Shown here in pieces: positions 21,640 through 30,991 of a DNA stretch of 35,068 nt. Within the stretch, counting starts at the first letter, position 1; every line of letters begins with the position of its first letter. Made by a program: the position numbers and the translations under genes. The notes beneath the pieces are model-generated. The model saw only the letters and a list, made by a program, of their open reading frames with translations, was not told the DNA's origin and made no database searches. Source of the DNA: JBMNCQ01 sp049366715 (lineage in GTDB: Bacteria > Bacillota > Peptococcia > Peptococcales > BICA1-8); NCBI GenBank assembly GCA_049366715.1, contig JBMNCQ010000002.1, positions 1 through 35,068 of the forward strand. The letters are read 5' to 3'.

Positions 21640-22413
21640 ATGCAGGAGAATAAATTGAAAACGAAATTAAAGGAAGGTAAAGTTGCTCTGGGAACTTTTA
21701 ACAGGTTAGGTCCTGCTGCTCTGGAAATAATTGGTCATGCCGGGTGGGATTTTGTCGTTATCGATATGGAACACGGCGGTTTTGAAATTCCTCAGGTGGA
21801 GCATATGCTTAGAGCAGCGAAAAGCTCGGGGATAACCGGTCTGGTGCGAGTTGCCGAACCAAGGCCCTCATATATTATGCGCGCCCTGGATGCCGGTGCA
21901 CAAGGCGTACAGATTCCCCAGGTGGAAACCGGTGAAGGGGCAGAATTGGTAACGCAGGCTGCCCGGTATTATCCGGAAGGAAACCGCGGATTGTGCAGTT
22001 TTGTGCGGGCTTCAGGATATAGATCCATTGAACCGGATGTGCATATTGCTACTTCCAATCAGGAAGTTTTGACCGTAGTGCATATCGAGGGTGAATTAGC
22101 TGCTAAAAATGCCGAACAGCTTTTAGCGGCCCCGGGTTTAGACGTACTTTTCTTAGGACCCTGGGATTTATCCCAATCACTGGGAGTTCCCGGACAAACG
22201 GACCATCCTAAGGTGATCAAGGTAATGGAGGAAGTTACTGAGCTGTGCAAGGAAAAAGGCAAATGGGTCGGAACTTTTATTACCAAACCGGAAGATGCCT
22301 ATCAATGGGCGGAGAAAGGAATCCAATACCTGATGTATTCCACTGATGCCGGAATGATGGTTCAGGCGGCAAGGGAGAGGCTGCAAGAAATTAATGATGC
22401 CTTAAAGGGTTAA
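21640..22413 (+). CDS. HpcH/HpaI-family aldolase (GarL-like)
   Basis: 257 residues, the usual size. TIM-barrel class II aldolase motifs: VVIDMEHGGFE (His45 is the expected catalytic base), GLVRVAEP (Arg70), DAGAQGVQIPQVET (84-97), the metal ligand Glu150 in VVHIEGELA and Asp176 in FLGPWDLSQSLG. Family members use a divalent metal to split 4-hydroxy-2-oxo-acids, for example 2-dehydro-3-deoxy-glucarate (GarL) or 2,4-dihydroxyhept-2-ene-dioate (HpaI), to pyruvate plus an aldehyde. It follows a UxaA-type dehydratase, the pairing seen in galactarate/glucarate catabolism, which supports a sugar-diacid-like input. GAGAGGTG lies before the ATG. Confidence 0.9.
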   Translation: MQENKLKTKLKEGKVALGTFNRLGPAALEIIGHAGWDFVVIDMEHGGFEIPQVEHMLRAAKSSGITGLVRVAEPRPSYIMRALDAGAQGVQIPQVETGEGAELVTQAARYYPEGNRGLCSFVRASGYRSIEPDVHIATSNQEVLTVVHIEGELAAKNAEQLLAAPGLDVLFLGPWDLSQSLGVPGQTDHPKVIKVMEEVTELCKEKGKWVGTFITKPEDAYQWAEKGIQYLMYSTDAGMMVQAARERLQEINDALKG

Positions 22414-22462
22414 TCATGCAATCTTTATCATTATTAAGTGATCAATAAAGGAGGCTGTAATT

Positions 22463-24292
22463 GTGCAAAAGCGTAAGTTTATTATGGGTGATGACGCCAT
22501 GGCCCTTGGTGCTATTGAGGCCGGTGTCAAAGTTGTGACGGGTTACCCCGGTACACCTGCTACGGAAATTCTGGAGGTAATTGCGAAAGAAAGGCCGGAT
22601 CTTTATGTAGAGTGGTCGGCAAATGAAAAAGTAGCTACTGAGGTAGCAATGGGTTCCTCCCTGGCAAATATGCGTACCCTGGCTGTGATGAAGCATAACG
22701 GTACTAACGTCGCGACAGATATGATCATGCATTTTGCTTTTACCGGAGTAAAAGGTGCGTATGTCTTAGTATCTGCTGATGATCCGGGTGCAAATTCTTC
22801 TCAGAATGAAGAAGATACCAGAATACTGCTGCATACCTATGGACATCTGCCGATTCTCGACCCTGCTTCCCCTGAGGAAGCAAAGGAAATGATGAAGATG
22901 GCCTTTGATTTATCGGAAGAAACCGGTTCTGCTTATATTTTACGTCCGGTAATGCGGGTCTGTCATGCCCGGGCCATCATTGCAGAAGGCGAAAACACCG
23001 GACCTGACAGAGAACCGAGTTTCGAGCCTGACCGTTCCCGGTTTGTGATGAGTGCGGTTAGTGAGCCTAAGGCCGGGGGAAAAATGCGGCCCCTGTGGAG
23101 ACATGAGCTTCTCAATGCCAAGCAGGAAGAATACAAAGCCGTTGCGGAAAGAAGTCCTTTCAACTGGACTGAAGCCGGTGAAGGCCGGACAGGTTTTATC
23201 GGCTGTGGTATCGGATATACCTATATCAAAGAGGCTTTTGAAATTTTAGGCTTAAATTTACCAATCCTGAAACTGGGAACTTTACCTCTGCCGCCGCAAA
23301 AGGTTAAAGAATTCCTGGGTAAAGTTGACAGAGTAGTTGTTGTGGAAGAAATTGAACCGGTAGTTGCGAAACTAATCAAAGAAGTGTGCTTCACAGAAGG
23401 TTTAAAAGTTGAGGTTCTAGGCAGAGATAATTTCCTGCCGGCCGAAGGTGAATTAAATACCCAAATTGTCCTGGATGCGATCAGTAAACTGGAAATTAAA
23501 GAGATGCCTGAGGAATTAAAACCCTTTGACAAACCCAAAATGCCCATCAGAACAAGGACCCAGTGTGTGGGGTGTGCGCACAGAAGCCTGTTAAATGCGA
23601 TGAAGGAAGTAACCAGGAAGTATAAAGGGATTGTTACCGGTGATATCGGCTGCCATGATGCCGGAAGTTTCCCGCCTATTGAACTGCAGTCGACCATTTA
23701 CTGTATGGGCGCTTCTATTCCTATGGCAGCGGGCTTGGACAGCAGCGGCTTGGGACGTCCCGTAGTTGCGATGATCGGTGATTCGACCTTTTTCCATATG
23801 GGTTTACCGGGTTTGGTAAGTGCTTCTTATAATGGAGCAAATATTACGGTGGTTATTGCTGAAAACGGAACGACTGCGATGACCGGTTTCCAACCTCATG
23901 CCGGCTCAGGGGTAAACGTAAAGAATCAGGAAGTTCCCAAAATCAGCTTAGAAGCAGTTTGTAAAGCAGTAGGCGCTACGGTCAGAACTGTTAACCCCTA
24001 CAAGATAGCTGAAACCAAAAAAGCCCTGGAGGAAGCTGTTAATGAAACAGGTGTTTCGGTAATCATTGCGCTGGCACCATGCTACCTGCGCAATACCAAG
24101 AGTGAGCAGCAGTTCTTTACTCCCCGGGCTGTGGAAGTTAATCCTGACCGTTGTAACGGCTGTAAAATATGTATTAATGATTTTGGTTGTCCGTCCCTCC
24201 GCTATAAAGACGGCAAAGTTTCAATTGATAAAGCAAGCTGCGTAATGTGTGGAATGTGTGCAGATGTATGTAAGAGAGGAGCGATCGTATGA
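22463..24292 (+). CDS. iorA: Indolepyruvate (2-oxoacid):ferredoxin oxidoreductase, alpha subunit
   Basis: 609 residues from a GTG start with AAAGGAGG. Order of domains: pyrimidine-binding POR domain (1-180; GDDAMALGAIEAGV, GYPGTPATEI), a linker domain, a thiamine-diphosphate domain beginning CVGCAHRSLLNAM near 371 and containing GDIGCH and MIGDSTFFHMG, and a C-terminal pair of [4Fe-4S] motifs in the last 50 residues (CNGCKICINDFGCP and CVMCGMCADVC). It oxidatively decarboxylates 2-oxo-acids (classically arylpyruvates) to acyl-CoA, reducing ferredoxin. The stop overlaps iorB by four bases. In this cluster the natural substrate may be an oxo-acid made by the upstream dehydratase/aldolase. Confidence 0.95.
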   Translation: MQKRKFIMGDDAMALGAIEAGVKVVTGYPGTPATEILEVIAKERPDLYVEWSANEKVATEVAMGSSLANMRTLAVMKHNGTNVATDMIMHFAFTGVKGAYVLVSADDPGANSSQNEEDTRILLHTYGHLPILDPASPEEAKEMMKMAFDLSEETGSAYILRPVMRVCHARAIIAEGENTGPDREPSFEPDRSRFVMSAVSEPKAGGKMRPLWRHELLNAKQEEYKAVAERSPFNWTEAGEGRTGFIGCGIGYTYIKEAFEILGLNLPILKLGTLPLPPQKVKEFLGKVDRVVVVEEIEPVVAKLIKEVCFTEGLKVEVLGRDNFLPAEGELNTQIVLDAISKLEIKEMPEELKPFDKPKMPIRTRTQCVGCAHRSLLNAMKEVTRKYKGIVTGDIGCHDAGSFPPIELQSTIYCMGASIPMAAGLDSSGLGRPVVAMIGDSTFFHMGLPGLVSASYNGANITVVIAENGTTAMTGFQPHAGSGVNVKNQEVPKISLEAVCKAVGATVRTVNPYKIAETKKALEEAVNETGVSVIIALAPCYLRNTKSEQQFFTPRAVEVNPDRCNGCKICINDFGCPSLRYKDGKVSIDKASCVMCGMCADVCKRGAIV

Positions 24293-24903
24293 AGCTGGAT
24301 ATCATAATTGCGGGTGTAGGTGGTCAAGGTAATTTACTGGCTTCGGTAGCCCTGGCAAATTATGCCATGAATAAAGGTTTAGAGGTATTTGGTACGGAAA
24401 CAATCGGGGCAGCCCAAAGGGGCGGGTCTGTTGTCTCCCATATGAGAATGTCCGATAAAAAAATCTATTCTCCCTTAGTACCCCAGGGCAAAGCAGACAT
24501 TTTAATGGGTTTTGAGCCTATTGAAGCTGTACGCAATATGCAGTTCTTAAGTCCTCAAGGTAAATTTATCATTAATAATTATCCTATTCCGACGATTCTT
24601 TGCAATATGGGGATGGATCAATACCCGACTAATGAAGAAATCCTCAGTCATCTTTGTTCCCGCAGTTCACAGGGCTATGTAATCGATGCCAGCAATAAAG
24701 CAACGGAAATGGGCACTTTGATGATGACCAACGTAATTATGCTGGGTGCTTTAGCCGGTATTGAATCTTTCTTTGATAAAACGGAACTGCAAAATGTAAT
24801 TGCCGACTTATTACCGCAGAAAGTACTGGCCAAGAATCTGCTGGCCTATGAAGAAGGCTATAAAATGGTAACCGAAGCAAATGCCGGAGTAGTAACGGCG
24901 TGA
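24289..24903 (+). CDS. iorB: Indolepyruvate:ferredoxin oxidoreductase, beta subunit
   Basis: 204 residues, normal for IorB. Seen: IIAGVGGQGNLLASVALANYA at the N-terminus, the glycine-rich gamma-domain motif of POR enzymes, and GTETIGAAQRGGSVVSHMR near 35. It forms the active oxidoreductase with IorA encoded just upstream (ATGA overlap). Confidence 0.95.
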   Translation: MKLDIIIAGVGGQGNLLASVALANYAMNKGLEVFGTETIGAAQRGGSVVSHMRMSDKKIYSPLVPQGKADILMGFEPIEAVRNMQFLSPQGKFIINNYPIPTILCNMGMDQYPTNEEILSHLCSRSSQGYVIDASNKATEMGTLMMTNVIMLGALAGIESFFDKTELQNVIADLLPQKVLAKNLLAYEEGYKMVTEANAGVVTA

Positions 24904-24912
24904 ATCTAGAAT

Positions 24913-24975
24913 ATAGATCATAGTTAATAGATCATAGTTAATAGTTTATAGTTTATAGTTTATAGATTCTAGTTA
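24913..24975. repeat. Heptanucleotide tandem repeats, gap 2
   Basis: Nine consecutive heptamers: ATAGATC, ATAGTTA, ATAGATC, ATAGTTA, ATAGTTT three times, ATAGATT, CTAGTTA. Strict 7-base phase in the gap between iorB and the next gene. Confidence 0.8.
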
Positions 24976-25046
24976 TGGAATTAGGTGCTTTACTATGAAC
25001 TAGGAACCGGCAACGATAAACGAATTTATGAAGGGGGTAAGTTAAA

Positions 25047-26489
25047 ATGAAAACCGCTCAGGAGTACGTTGAAAGCATAAAGAAGCTGAAATTTAATGCT
25101 TATATTCTTGGTGAAAAGGTCGATAATCCGGCGGAACATCCCTTGGTAAAACCTTCTTTAAATGCGGTAGCCGCAACTTATGAGGCAGCTAACGACCCGG
25201 AATATCAGGACCTGGTAACGGTAACTTCCCATTTGACCGGTAAAAAAATCAATAGGTTTACCCATACCCATCAAAGCACGGCAGATCTGGTCAACAAGGT
25301 TAAAATGCAGAGACTCTTAGGCCAGAAAACTGCCACCTGCTTTCAACGCTGTGTAGGGATGGACGCCATTAATTCGATCTCTATAACCACTTACGAGATG
25401 GATCAGGATCTTGGTACCGAATATCATAAGAGGTTTCTTGAATTCTTAAAATATGTGCAGGAAAATGACCTGGTCTGTGACGGGGCGATGACGGATCCCA
25501 AAGGGGATCGGGGCAAGAGGCCTTATCAACAGGCGGAAAAAGATGTTTTTGTTCATATAGTTAAGGAAGAAAAGGACGGTATTATCGTGCGGGGGGCGAA
25601 ATGTCACCAGACAGGAGCCTTAAATTCCCATGAAATCATCGTGATGCCCACGATGTCCATGAAGGCAGAAGATGCAGATTTTGCGGTTTCTTTTGCAATT
25701 CCCAGTGATTCGGAAGGAATAACCTATATTCTGGGCCGCCAGCCTTCCGATACCCGCAAGCTGGAGGGGACTTTTGATGTCGGAAATATCAATTTCGGCG
25801 GTCAGGAATGTCTGGTTATTTTTGATGATGTCTTTGTTCCTTGGAACAGGGTGTTTATGTACAAAGAATATAAATATTCCGGTGCCCTTGTAGAAAGGTT
25901 CGCGTCTTATCACCGGCAAAGCTATGGCGGCTGCAAATGCGGGGTAACGGACGTATTAATCGGGGCTGCGGCCAATCTGGCAGAATACCACGGAGTAGAA
26001 AAGGCTTCCCACATCAAGGATAAACTGGTGGAAATGGTCCATTTGAATGAGACCATGCATGCCTGTGGTTTGGCTTGCTCTACCGAAGGAAAAGCTACTC
26101 CTTCAGGAACCTATTTTGTAGATTCTTTGTTAGCCAATGTCTGTAAGCTCAATGTTACCAGACATCCTTATGAGATTGCCCGGATAGCTGAAGATATAGC
26201 CGGCGGCTTGCTGGTCACCATGCCTTCTGCTAAAGACTTTGAACATCCGGTGGTCGGGGAGTATATGAAGAAGCTCTATCGCGGGATTGACGGTATTTCC
26301 ACCGAATGCCGCCTGAGAATGCTCCGGCTGGTGGAAAATCTGACTATCGGAGCGGGGGCAGTTGCCTACCGGACTGAATCCATGCATGGTGCCGGTCCGC
26401 CCCAGGCCATGAAAATTATGATCGCCCGTCAAGCCGACCTGGAGCAGAAAAAAGAACTGGCTAAGAAAATTGCCGTAGTGGAAGAATAA
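25047..26489 (+). CDS. abfD: 4-hydroxybutyryl-CoA dehydratase/vinylacetyl-CoA isomerase
   Basis: 480 residues, close to the 490 of the clostridial enzyme. The [4Fe-4S] ligands of AbfD are all present with correct spacing: Cys98 and Cys102 (TATCFQRCVG), His288 and Cys295 (YHRQSYGGC), which separates it from the related cluster-free flavin monooxygenases of the HpaB type. THTHQSTADL (72-81), KCHQTGALNSHEIIVMP (184-200) and HGAGPPQAMK near 448 fit the flavin and substrate region. It dehydrates 4-hydroxybutyryl-CoA to crotonyl-CoA by a ketyl-radical mechanism and isomerises vinylacetyl-CoA. Crotonyl-CoA is the substrate of the crotonase encoded downstream. No 4-hydroxybutyrate CoA-transferase or dehydrogenase is visible, so the C4 input may come from elsewhere. 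GGGGG lies before the ATG. Confidence 0.93.
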   Translation: MKTAQEYVESIKKLKFNAYILGEKVDNPAEHPLVKPSLNAVAATYEAANDPEYQDLVTVTSHLTGKKINRFTHTHQSTADLVNKVKMQRLLGQKTATCFQRCVGMDAINSISITTYEMDQDLGTEYHKRFLEFLKYVQENDLVCDGAMTDPKGDRGKRPYQQAEKDVFVHIVKEEKDGIIVRGAKCHQTGALNSHEIIVMPTMSMKAEDADFAVSFAIPSDSEGITYILGRQPSDTRKLEGTFDVGNINFGGQECLVIFDDVFVPWNRVFMYKEYKYSGALVERFASYHRQSYGGCKCGVTDVLIGAAANLAEYHGVEKASHIKDKLVEMVHLNETMHACGLACSTEGKATPSGTYFVDSLLANVCKLNVTRHPYEIARIAEDIAGGLLVTMPSAKDFEHPVVGEYMKKLYRGIDGISTECRLRMLRLVENLTIGAGAVAYRTESMHGAGPPQAMKIMIARQADLEQKKELAKKIAVVEE

Positions 26490-26511
26490 AATTCTGTCGG
26501 TACAGAATTTT
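26488..26511 (+). terminator. Perfect hairpin after abfD
   Basis: AAAATTCTGT and ACAGAATTTT form a perfect 10-bp stem with a 4-base loop CGGT, overlapping the abfD stop codon; the 3' arm ends in TTTT. It may terminate or attenuate transcription before the acyl-CoA dehydrogenase gene. Confidence 0.5.
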
Positions 26512-26512
26512 A

Positions 26513-26722
26513 AAGGTAAAGGTAAGCTTTGCCCCAATACCTTAAGTCAGAAGAGATAAGTTATTAGGCCATTCTATCCGTCAGGTAAAGGTAAAGGCAT
26601 CTGATGAAATTCTAATTTACAGTATCTTATTTGGTTAGTGAGCAAAGAATTTGAATGTTGCTATCGTGTTTTCTTAACCTCAACCTGTCATACAGAATGA
26701 CCTTAGAACTTACCTTTACCTT
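26513..26722. repeat. Inverted repeat bounding the 300-base gap after abfD
   Basis: AAGGTAAAGGTAAG (26513-26526) is repeated inverted as CTTACCTTTACCTT (26709-26722). GGTAAAGG pieces recur at 26583-26596, and a related GGTAGAGGTAAGCTTTG occurs near 32196. No gene lies in 26490-26790. This could be a small miniature-type element or the same family of short repeats as in the other gaps. Confidence 0.45.
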
Positions 26723-26790
26723 GCGGAATCCAGCAACTATAAATCATGAACTCAAATTGCGAAAGCAATTTTGCGAAGGAGGTTAATCAG

Positions 26791-27930
26791 ATGAATTTTC
26801 AATTGACGGAAGAGCAGGAATTAATTAAACAGATGGCCCGGGAATTTGCCGAAACGGAAGTTAAACCAATTGCTGCTGAAATTGATAAAAACCACCGTTT
26901 CCCGGTGGAAACCATGGAAAAACTCAAAGATTTGAGCCTGATGGGTGTTGTGATCCCGGAAGAATACGGCGGCAGCGGTGCCGATGCTGTTTCTTATATG
27001 ATCGTGATTGAGGAATTATCCCGGGCCTGCGCCTCGACAGGTATTATTGTGGCTACCCATACTTCCTTATGCTGCTATCCTATTTTAGAATTTGGAACTG
27101 AAGAACAAAAACAGAAGTATTTAATACCTTTAGCCAGCGGCGAAAAGCTGGGGGCTTTTGCTCTGACGGAGCCGGGAGCAGGTACTGATGCAGCTTCACA
27201 GCAAACTGTTGCGGTACCCGACGGTGATGATTATGTACTGAACGGTTCCAAATGCTTTATCACCAACGGCGGATATGCAGATGTTTTTATCGTTATGGCT
27301 ATGACAGATAAAAGTAAGGGCACCAAAGGCATCTCTGCCTTTATTGTGGAGAAGGATTTTCCCGGCTTCAGCGTCGGACAGACGGAAGATAAGCTGGGCA
27401 TTAAAGGTTCCAGCACGACGGAAATCATTTTCCAAGATTGTAAAGTGCCCAAAGCAAACCTTTTGGGGCAGGAAGGCCAAGGATTTAAAATTGCCATGAA
27501 GAGCCTGGATGTAGGCAGAATCGGTGTTGGTGCTCAAGCTCTCGGCATTGCCCAGGCTTGTCTGGACGAAGCAGTTAAATATGCGAAAGACAGACAGCAG
27601 TTCGGCAAACCTATTGCTTCTTTCCAGGCTATTCAGTGGATGCTGGCGGATATGGCTACTAAGGTGCAGTGTGCCCGTCATTTAATTTACCATGCTGCCT
27701 GGCTGAAAGAGAATAAACTGCCTTTTGCCGCAGAAGCTGCAATGGCTAAATTATATGCGTCGGAAACAGCAATGGAAGCCAGTATCAAAGCCATACAAAT
27801 TCACGGCGGGCATGGCTATACGACGAATTATCCGGTGGAACGTTTTATGCGGGATGCAAAGATTACAGAAATATACGAAGGAACCTCCGAAGTAATGAGG
27901 ATGGTTATTGCCGGTAATTTATTAAGATAA
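26791..27930 (+). CDS. Short-chain acyl-CoA dehydrogenase (butyryl-CoA type)
   Basis: 379 residues from ATG 26791 (GAAGGAGG upstream; the in-frame ATG at 26746 lacks a site). All landmarks of the family: FQLTEEQELIKQMAREFA at the N-terminus, GAFALTEPGAGTDA near 127, the FAD/substrate region SSTTEIIFQDCKVP near 213, DRQQFGKPIASFQAIQ near 268 and the catalytic base Glu363 in TEIYEGTSEVMRM. It likely interconverts butyryl-CoA and crotonyl-CoA or a related acyl-CoA, passing electrons to the ETF encoded immediately downstream. Confidence 0.93.
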   Translation: MNFQLTEEQELIKQMAREFAETEVKPIAAEIDKNHRFPVETMEKLKDLSLMGVVIPEEYGGSGADAVSYMIVIEELSRACASTGIIVATHTSLCCYPILEFGTEEQKQKYLIPLASGEKLGAFALTEPGAGTDAASQQTVAVPDGDDYVLNGSKCFITNGGYADVFIVMAMTDKSKGTKGISAFIVEKDFPGFSVGQTEDKLGIKGSSTTEIIFQDCKVPKANLLGQEGQGFKIAMKSLDVGRIGVGAQALGIAQACLDEAVKYAKDRQQFGKPIASFQAIQWMLADMATKVQCARHLIYHAAWLKENKLPFAAEAAMAKLYASETAMEASIKAIQIHGGHGYTTNYPVERFMRDAKITEIYEGTSEVMRMVIAGNLLR

Positions 27931-27941
27931 GGGGGCTCAAC

Positions 27942-28724
27942 ATGAAAAAGGTAGTTGCCTGTTATAAATGGGTTGTGGATGAAGCAGATATCAGAATTGA
28001 GGGCAGCAATAGGCAGCTCAATATGGAGAGGGCTAAGTTTAAGATCAGTGAATATGACCGTAATGCCATAGAAGCAGGAGCCTTGTTAAGTGAAGAAAAA
28101 GGCTGCCGTTTTATCGGAGTAACGTGTGGTCCTAAGGTAGAAGCCTCTTTAAAGGATGCATTGTCCAGAGGACCGGAGAGTATCAGTTATGTTGAAGATG
28201 AAAAGCTGGCCGAAGCTGATAGTGTAATAACTTCCAAGGTGCTGGCGGAAATCGTTAATAAAATCGGTGATGTAGATTTGATCATTTGCGGTGAAGGATC
28301 CAGTGACGATTATTCCCAGCAGGTCGGGCCGAGACTGGCTGCCTTATTAAACTATCCGTCTGTTACTTTTGTGAATAAATTGGAATTGACTGATGACGGA
28401 ATAAGGGCGGAAAGAAAGCTGGACGACGGTGTGGAGGTCGTTGAAGTAGCAGGACCGGCTGTAATCACTGTGTTGCCTGACCTCAATAAGCCCAGAATTC
28501 CAAGTTTAAAGCAAATCTTAGCAGCTAAGAAAAAATCAACGGAGAAAATTTCTCTTACGGATCTTGGCTTGGATGGCGGCTTGCAGCCACAGCTAAAAAC
28601 TATAAAGGTAGCCGGTACAGTAATGTCCAGGAAAAATGTCCGGGTAAATGCCGACGGGCTTTCCGCCGCAGAGGCAGCTTTAAAATTACTGGAACAGCTA
28701 AAAGCTGACGGTTCTTTAGCTTAG
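27942..28724 (+). CDS. fixA: Electron transfer flavoprotein beta subunit (FixA type)
   Basis: 260 residues. N-terminal ACYKWVVDEADIRIEG, SEYDRNAIEAGALL near 38, IICGEGSSDDYSQQVGPRLAA near 113 and LPDLNKPRIPSLKQILAAKK near 186 are the standard ETF-beta landmarks. The gene is followed by ETF-alpha, a FixC-like flavoprotein and FixX, the exact order of fixABCX, so FixA is the better name than a stand-alone EtfB. In FixABCX systems the ETF takes electrons from NADH or an acyl-CoA dehydrogenase and passes them to quinone and ferredoxin. RBS GGGGG upstream. Confidence 0.9.
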   Translation: MKKVVACYKWVVDEADIRIEGSNRQLNMERAKFKISEYDRNAIEAGALLSEEKGCRFIGVTCGPKVEASLKDALSRGPESISYVEDEKLAEADSVITSKVLAEIVNKIGDVDLIICGEGSSDDYSQQVGPRLAALLNYPSVTFVNKLELTDDGIRAERKLDDGVEVVEVAGPAVITVLPDLNKPRIPSLKQILAAKKKSTEKISLTDLGLDGGLQPQLKTIKVAGTVMSRKNVRVNADGLSAAEAALKLLEQLKADGSLA

Positions 28725-28739
28725 GAGGGATAGAAAGAT

Positions 28740-29690
28740 ATGTGCAAAATTGTAATTATATCCGATGTAGCGGAGACTCTTTATGAAATGCTGGCCAAGG
28801 CTAGGGAATTAGTAACTGCTGAAGAAAAAATAGCTGCTTTTGTTAACGGAGATGAAAAAACAGCTCAGGATGCTGTTGGTTATGGAGCAGATATCGTTAA
28901 GTTGTTAACGATGCCCCGGGAAACTGCCTGGGAATCCTATAGCGCGGATCTGCAGCAAGAGATCACTGCTTTACAGCCGGAGCTGATTATGGTAGGGGCT
29001 ACCCGCCGGGGTAAGGACCTGGCTGCCCAATTAGCGGCCCGCCTGGATATACCTTGTGTAACGGAATGCAAGAACCTGCAATATACCGAGGGCAGACTTG
29101 TTATGCAGAGGATCGTTTACGGCGGTTTGGCGGAAAAAGAACTTGAAGGCACTAAGTTTCCCGTGTTGGTTACGATAGCCTCCCGGACTTTTGCGAAATG
29201 GTCTGCAAAGGATGCGGCCCGGACAGGTGAGATTTCTCAATTAGCCCTTGCGGCAGACAGTAAGATAAAGGTTGTGGAGAGAAGACCTAAACCTGCGGAA
29301 ACCGTCAATATTAAAGATGCGCAGATCGTTATCGGTGCCGGACGGGGATTTACCGAAAAAGATCAGCTTAATATTGCGGAGGAACTGGCAGGAGTGCTGG
29401 GCGGTGTAGTAGCCTGTTCAAGGCCGATTGCCGAGGATTTGCATTGGCTGCCGGAAGATCGGTATATTGGAATTTCCGGACAGGTGATCAAGCCCGGTGT
29501 ATACATTGCTGCCGGTATTTCCGGACAGGTTCAGCATGTCTATGGCATTCGGGATGCCAAAACAATTGTGGCCATTGATAAAAATGAGAATGCTCCGATT
29601 TTTCAGGTTGCTGATTACTATATTGTAGGAGATTTGCAGGAAATCTTACCTGCGCTGACTAATGCTGCCAGGGAAGTTAAAGGCAGCTAA
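28740..29690 (+). CDS. fixB: Electron transfer flavoprotein alpha subunit (FixB type)
   Basis: 316 residues, TAGGAGG before the ATG. The C-terminal FAD-binding domain is clear: VIGAGRGFTEKDQLNIAEEL near 197, GVVACSRPIAEDLHWLPEDR near 222, IGISGQVIKPGVYIAAGISG near 244 and HVYGIRDAKTIVAIDKN near 267. Residues 1-190 form the N-terminal ETF domain, with MVGATRRGKDLAAQLAARL near 85. It forms the heterodimer with the preceding subunit. Confidence 0.93.
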   Translation: MCKIVIISDVAETLYEMLAKARELVTAEEKIAAFVNGDEKTAQDAVGYGADIVKLLTMPRETAWESYSADLQQEITALQPELIMVGATRRGKDLAAQLAARLDIPCVTECKNLQYTEGRLVMQRIVYGGLAEKELEGTKFPVLVTIASRTFAKWSAKDAARTGEISQLALAADSKIKVVERRPKPAETVNIKDAQIVIGAGRGFTEKDQLNIAEELAGVLGGVVACSRPIAEDLHWLPEDRYIGISGQVIKPGVYIAAGISGQVQHVYGIRDAKTIVAIDKNENAPIFQVADYYIVGDLQEILPALTNAAREVKGS

Positions 29691-29701
29691 GGGGTGGCAA
29701 T

Positions 29702-30991
29702 ATGGCAGAGGAAAAATTTGATGTAATTATCGTCGGTGCCGGGCCGGCCGGCAGTGTTGCAGGCTATCTGCTGGCCCGGGCCGGCTTGGAAGTTTTAATC
29801 ATTGAAAGAGGGGATTTCCCGGGCAGTAAAAATATGACCGGCGGGAGGTTGTACAATCACAGCCTGGAAAAAATTATGCCGGGATTTAGTAAAGAAGCTC
29901 CTGTGGAAAGAAAAGTTGTTAAGGAAACCGTAACCATGCTGACAGAAGACAGTGCTGTTTCTCTAGACTTTCGGTCCCCTTTATCAGGGGAAGAAAAGCA
30001 GGATTCCTACACCGTGTTAAGGGCGGATTTTGATCAATGGCTGGCCGGCAAAGCGGAGGAAGCCGGGGCAATAATTGCTCCCGGGGTTAGAGTGGATAAT
30101 TTATTAATCCGGGATGGTAAAATAACCGGTGTAATAGCCGGTGAAGATGAAATGGAAGCAGACGTTGTCATCCTGGCCGACGGGGTAAATTCTCTTCTGG
30201 CCCAGAAAGCGGGTTTGAAGGCGGAACTTAAGCCCAGTCAGGTGGCTGTAGGGGTAAAGGAAATAATTGAACTGCCGGAGGCTGTTATTGAAGACCGTTT
30301 TAATCTCAATGCAGGAGAAGGGGCAGCCCGGCTTTTTGTGGGGGCCTGTACAAAAGGCAAAATAGGCGGAGGCTTTTTGTATACCAATAAAAACAGCATT
30401 TCCCTGGGACTGGTCTTTACTTTAGCCGATTTAGCCGATTCATCCTTTACTGTTCCTCAAATGCTGGAAGATTTTAAGGAGCATCCCGCTGTTAAACCTC
30501 TCATTAAAGGGGGCAAGCTGGCCGAATATTCCGGTCATTTAGTTCCCGAAGCTGGTTTAGGGATGCTGCCCCGGCTTTATGACGACGGAGTTCTAGTCGT
30601 TGGTGATGCGGCGGGTCTGGTTATAAATATCGGTTATACCGTCAGGGGGATGGACCTGGCGATAGCGTCGGGAGAAGCGGCGGCGCAAGCGGTGCTTGAA
30701 GCCAGGGATAAAGGCGATTTCAGTAAAGAATCCCTGGCGAAATATAAAACTCTGCTGGATGAAAGCTTTGTGATGCGGGATTTAAAACAGTATCAAAAAT
30801 TCCCGCAATTTATGGAGAACCGGAGAATATTCACCCAGTATCCCCAATTAGCTGTTGATGTCCTTAAGGACATGTATGTAATTGACGGCTCTCCCGGTAA
30901 ACCTTTGCTGAACAAAGTGTTAACCCGTGCTAAAAAAGTAGGGATTTTTACCATAATCAAAGACGGCTGGAAGGGGGTTAAAGCCCTGTGA
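29702..30991 (+). CDS. fixC: FixC, ETF:quinone oxidoreductase-like flavoprotein
   Basis: 429 residues (E. coli FixC has about 428). N-terminal dinucleotide-binding motif DVIIVGAGPAGSVAGYLLAR (6-25) with the acidic end IIERG; VVILADGVNS near 156; a second FAD contact VLVVGDAAGLVINIGYT (298-314). It is a geranylgeranyl-reductase/ETF-QO superfamily member lacking its own cluster domain, which FixX supplies. Expected role: passing ETF electrons to menaquinone at the membrane. GGGTGG precedes the ATG; the stop overlaps fixX by four bases (GTGA). Confidence 0.93.
   Translation: MAEEKFDVIIVGAGPAGSVAGYLLARAGLEVLIIERGDFPGSKNMTGGRLYNHSLEKIMPGFSKEAPVERKVVKETVTMLTEDSAVSLDFRSPLSGEEKQDSYTVLRADFDQWLAGKAEEAGAIIAPGVRVDNLLIRDGKITGVIAGEDEMEADVVILADGVNSLLAQKAGLKAELKPSQVAVGVKEIIELPEAVIEDRFNLNAGEGAARLFVGACTKGKIGGGFLYTNKNSISLGLVFTLADLADSSFTVPQMLEDFKEHPAVKPLIKGGKLAEYSGHLVPEAGLGMLPRLYDDGVLVVGDAAGLVINIGYTVRGMDLAIASGEAAAQAVLEARDKGDFSKESLAKYKTLLDESFVMRDLKQYQKFPQFMENRRIFTQYPQLAVDVLKDMYVIDGSPGKPLLNKVLTRAKKVGIFTIIKDGWKGVKAL

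Noticed and set aside
23221..23697. Minus-strand frame of 158 codons inside iorA
   Set aside because: Antisense shadow of a well-supported gene; no ribosome site or homology.
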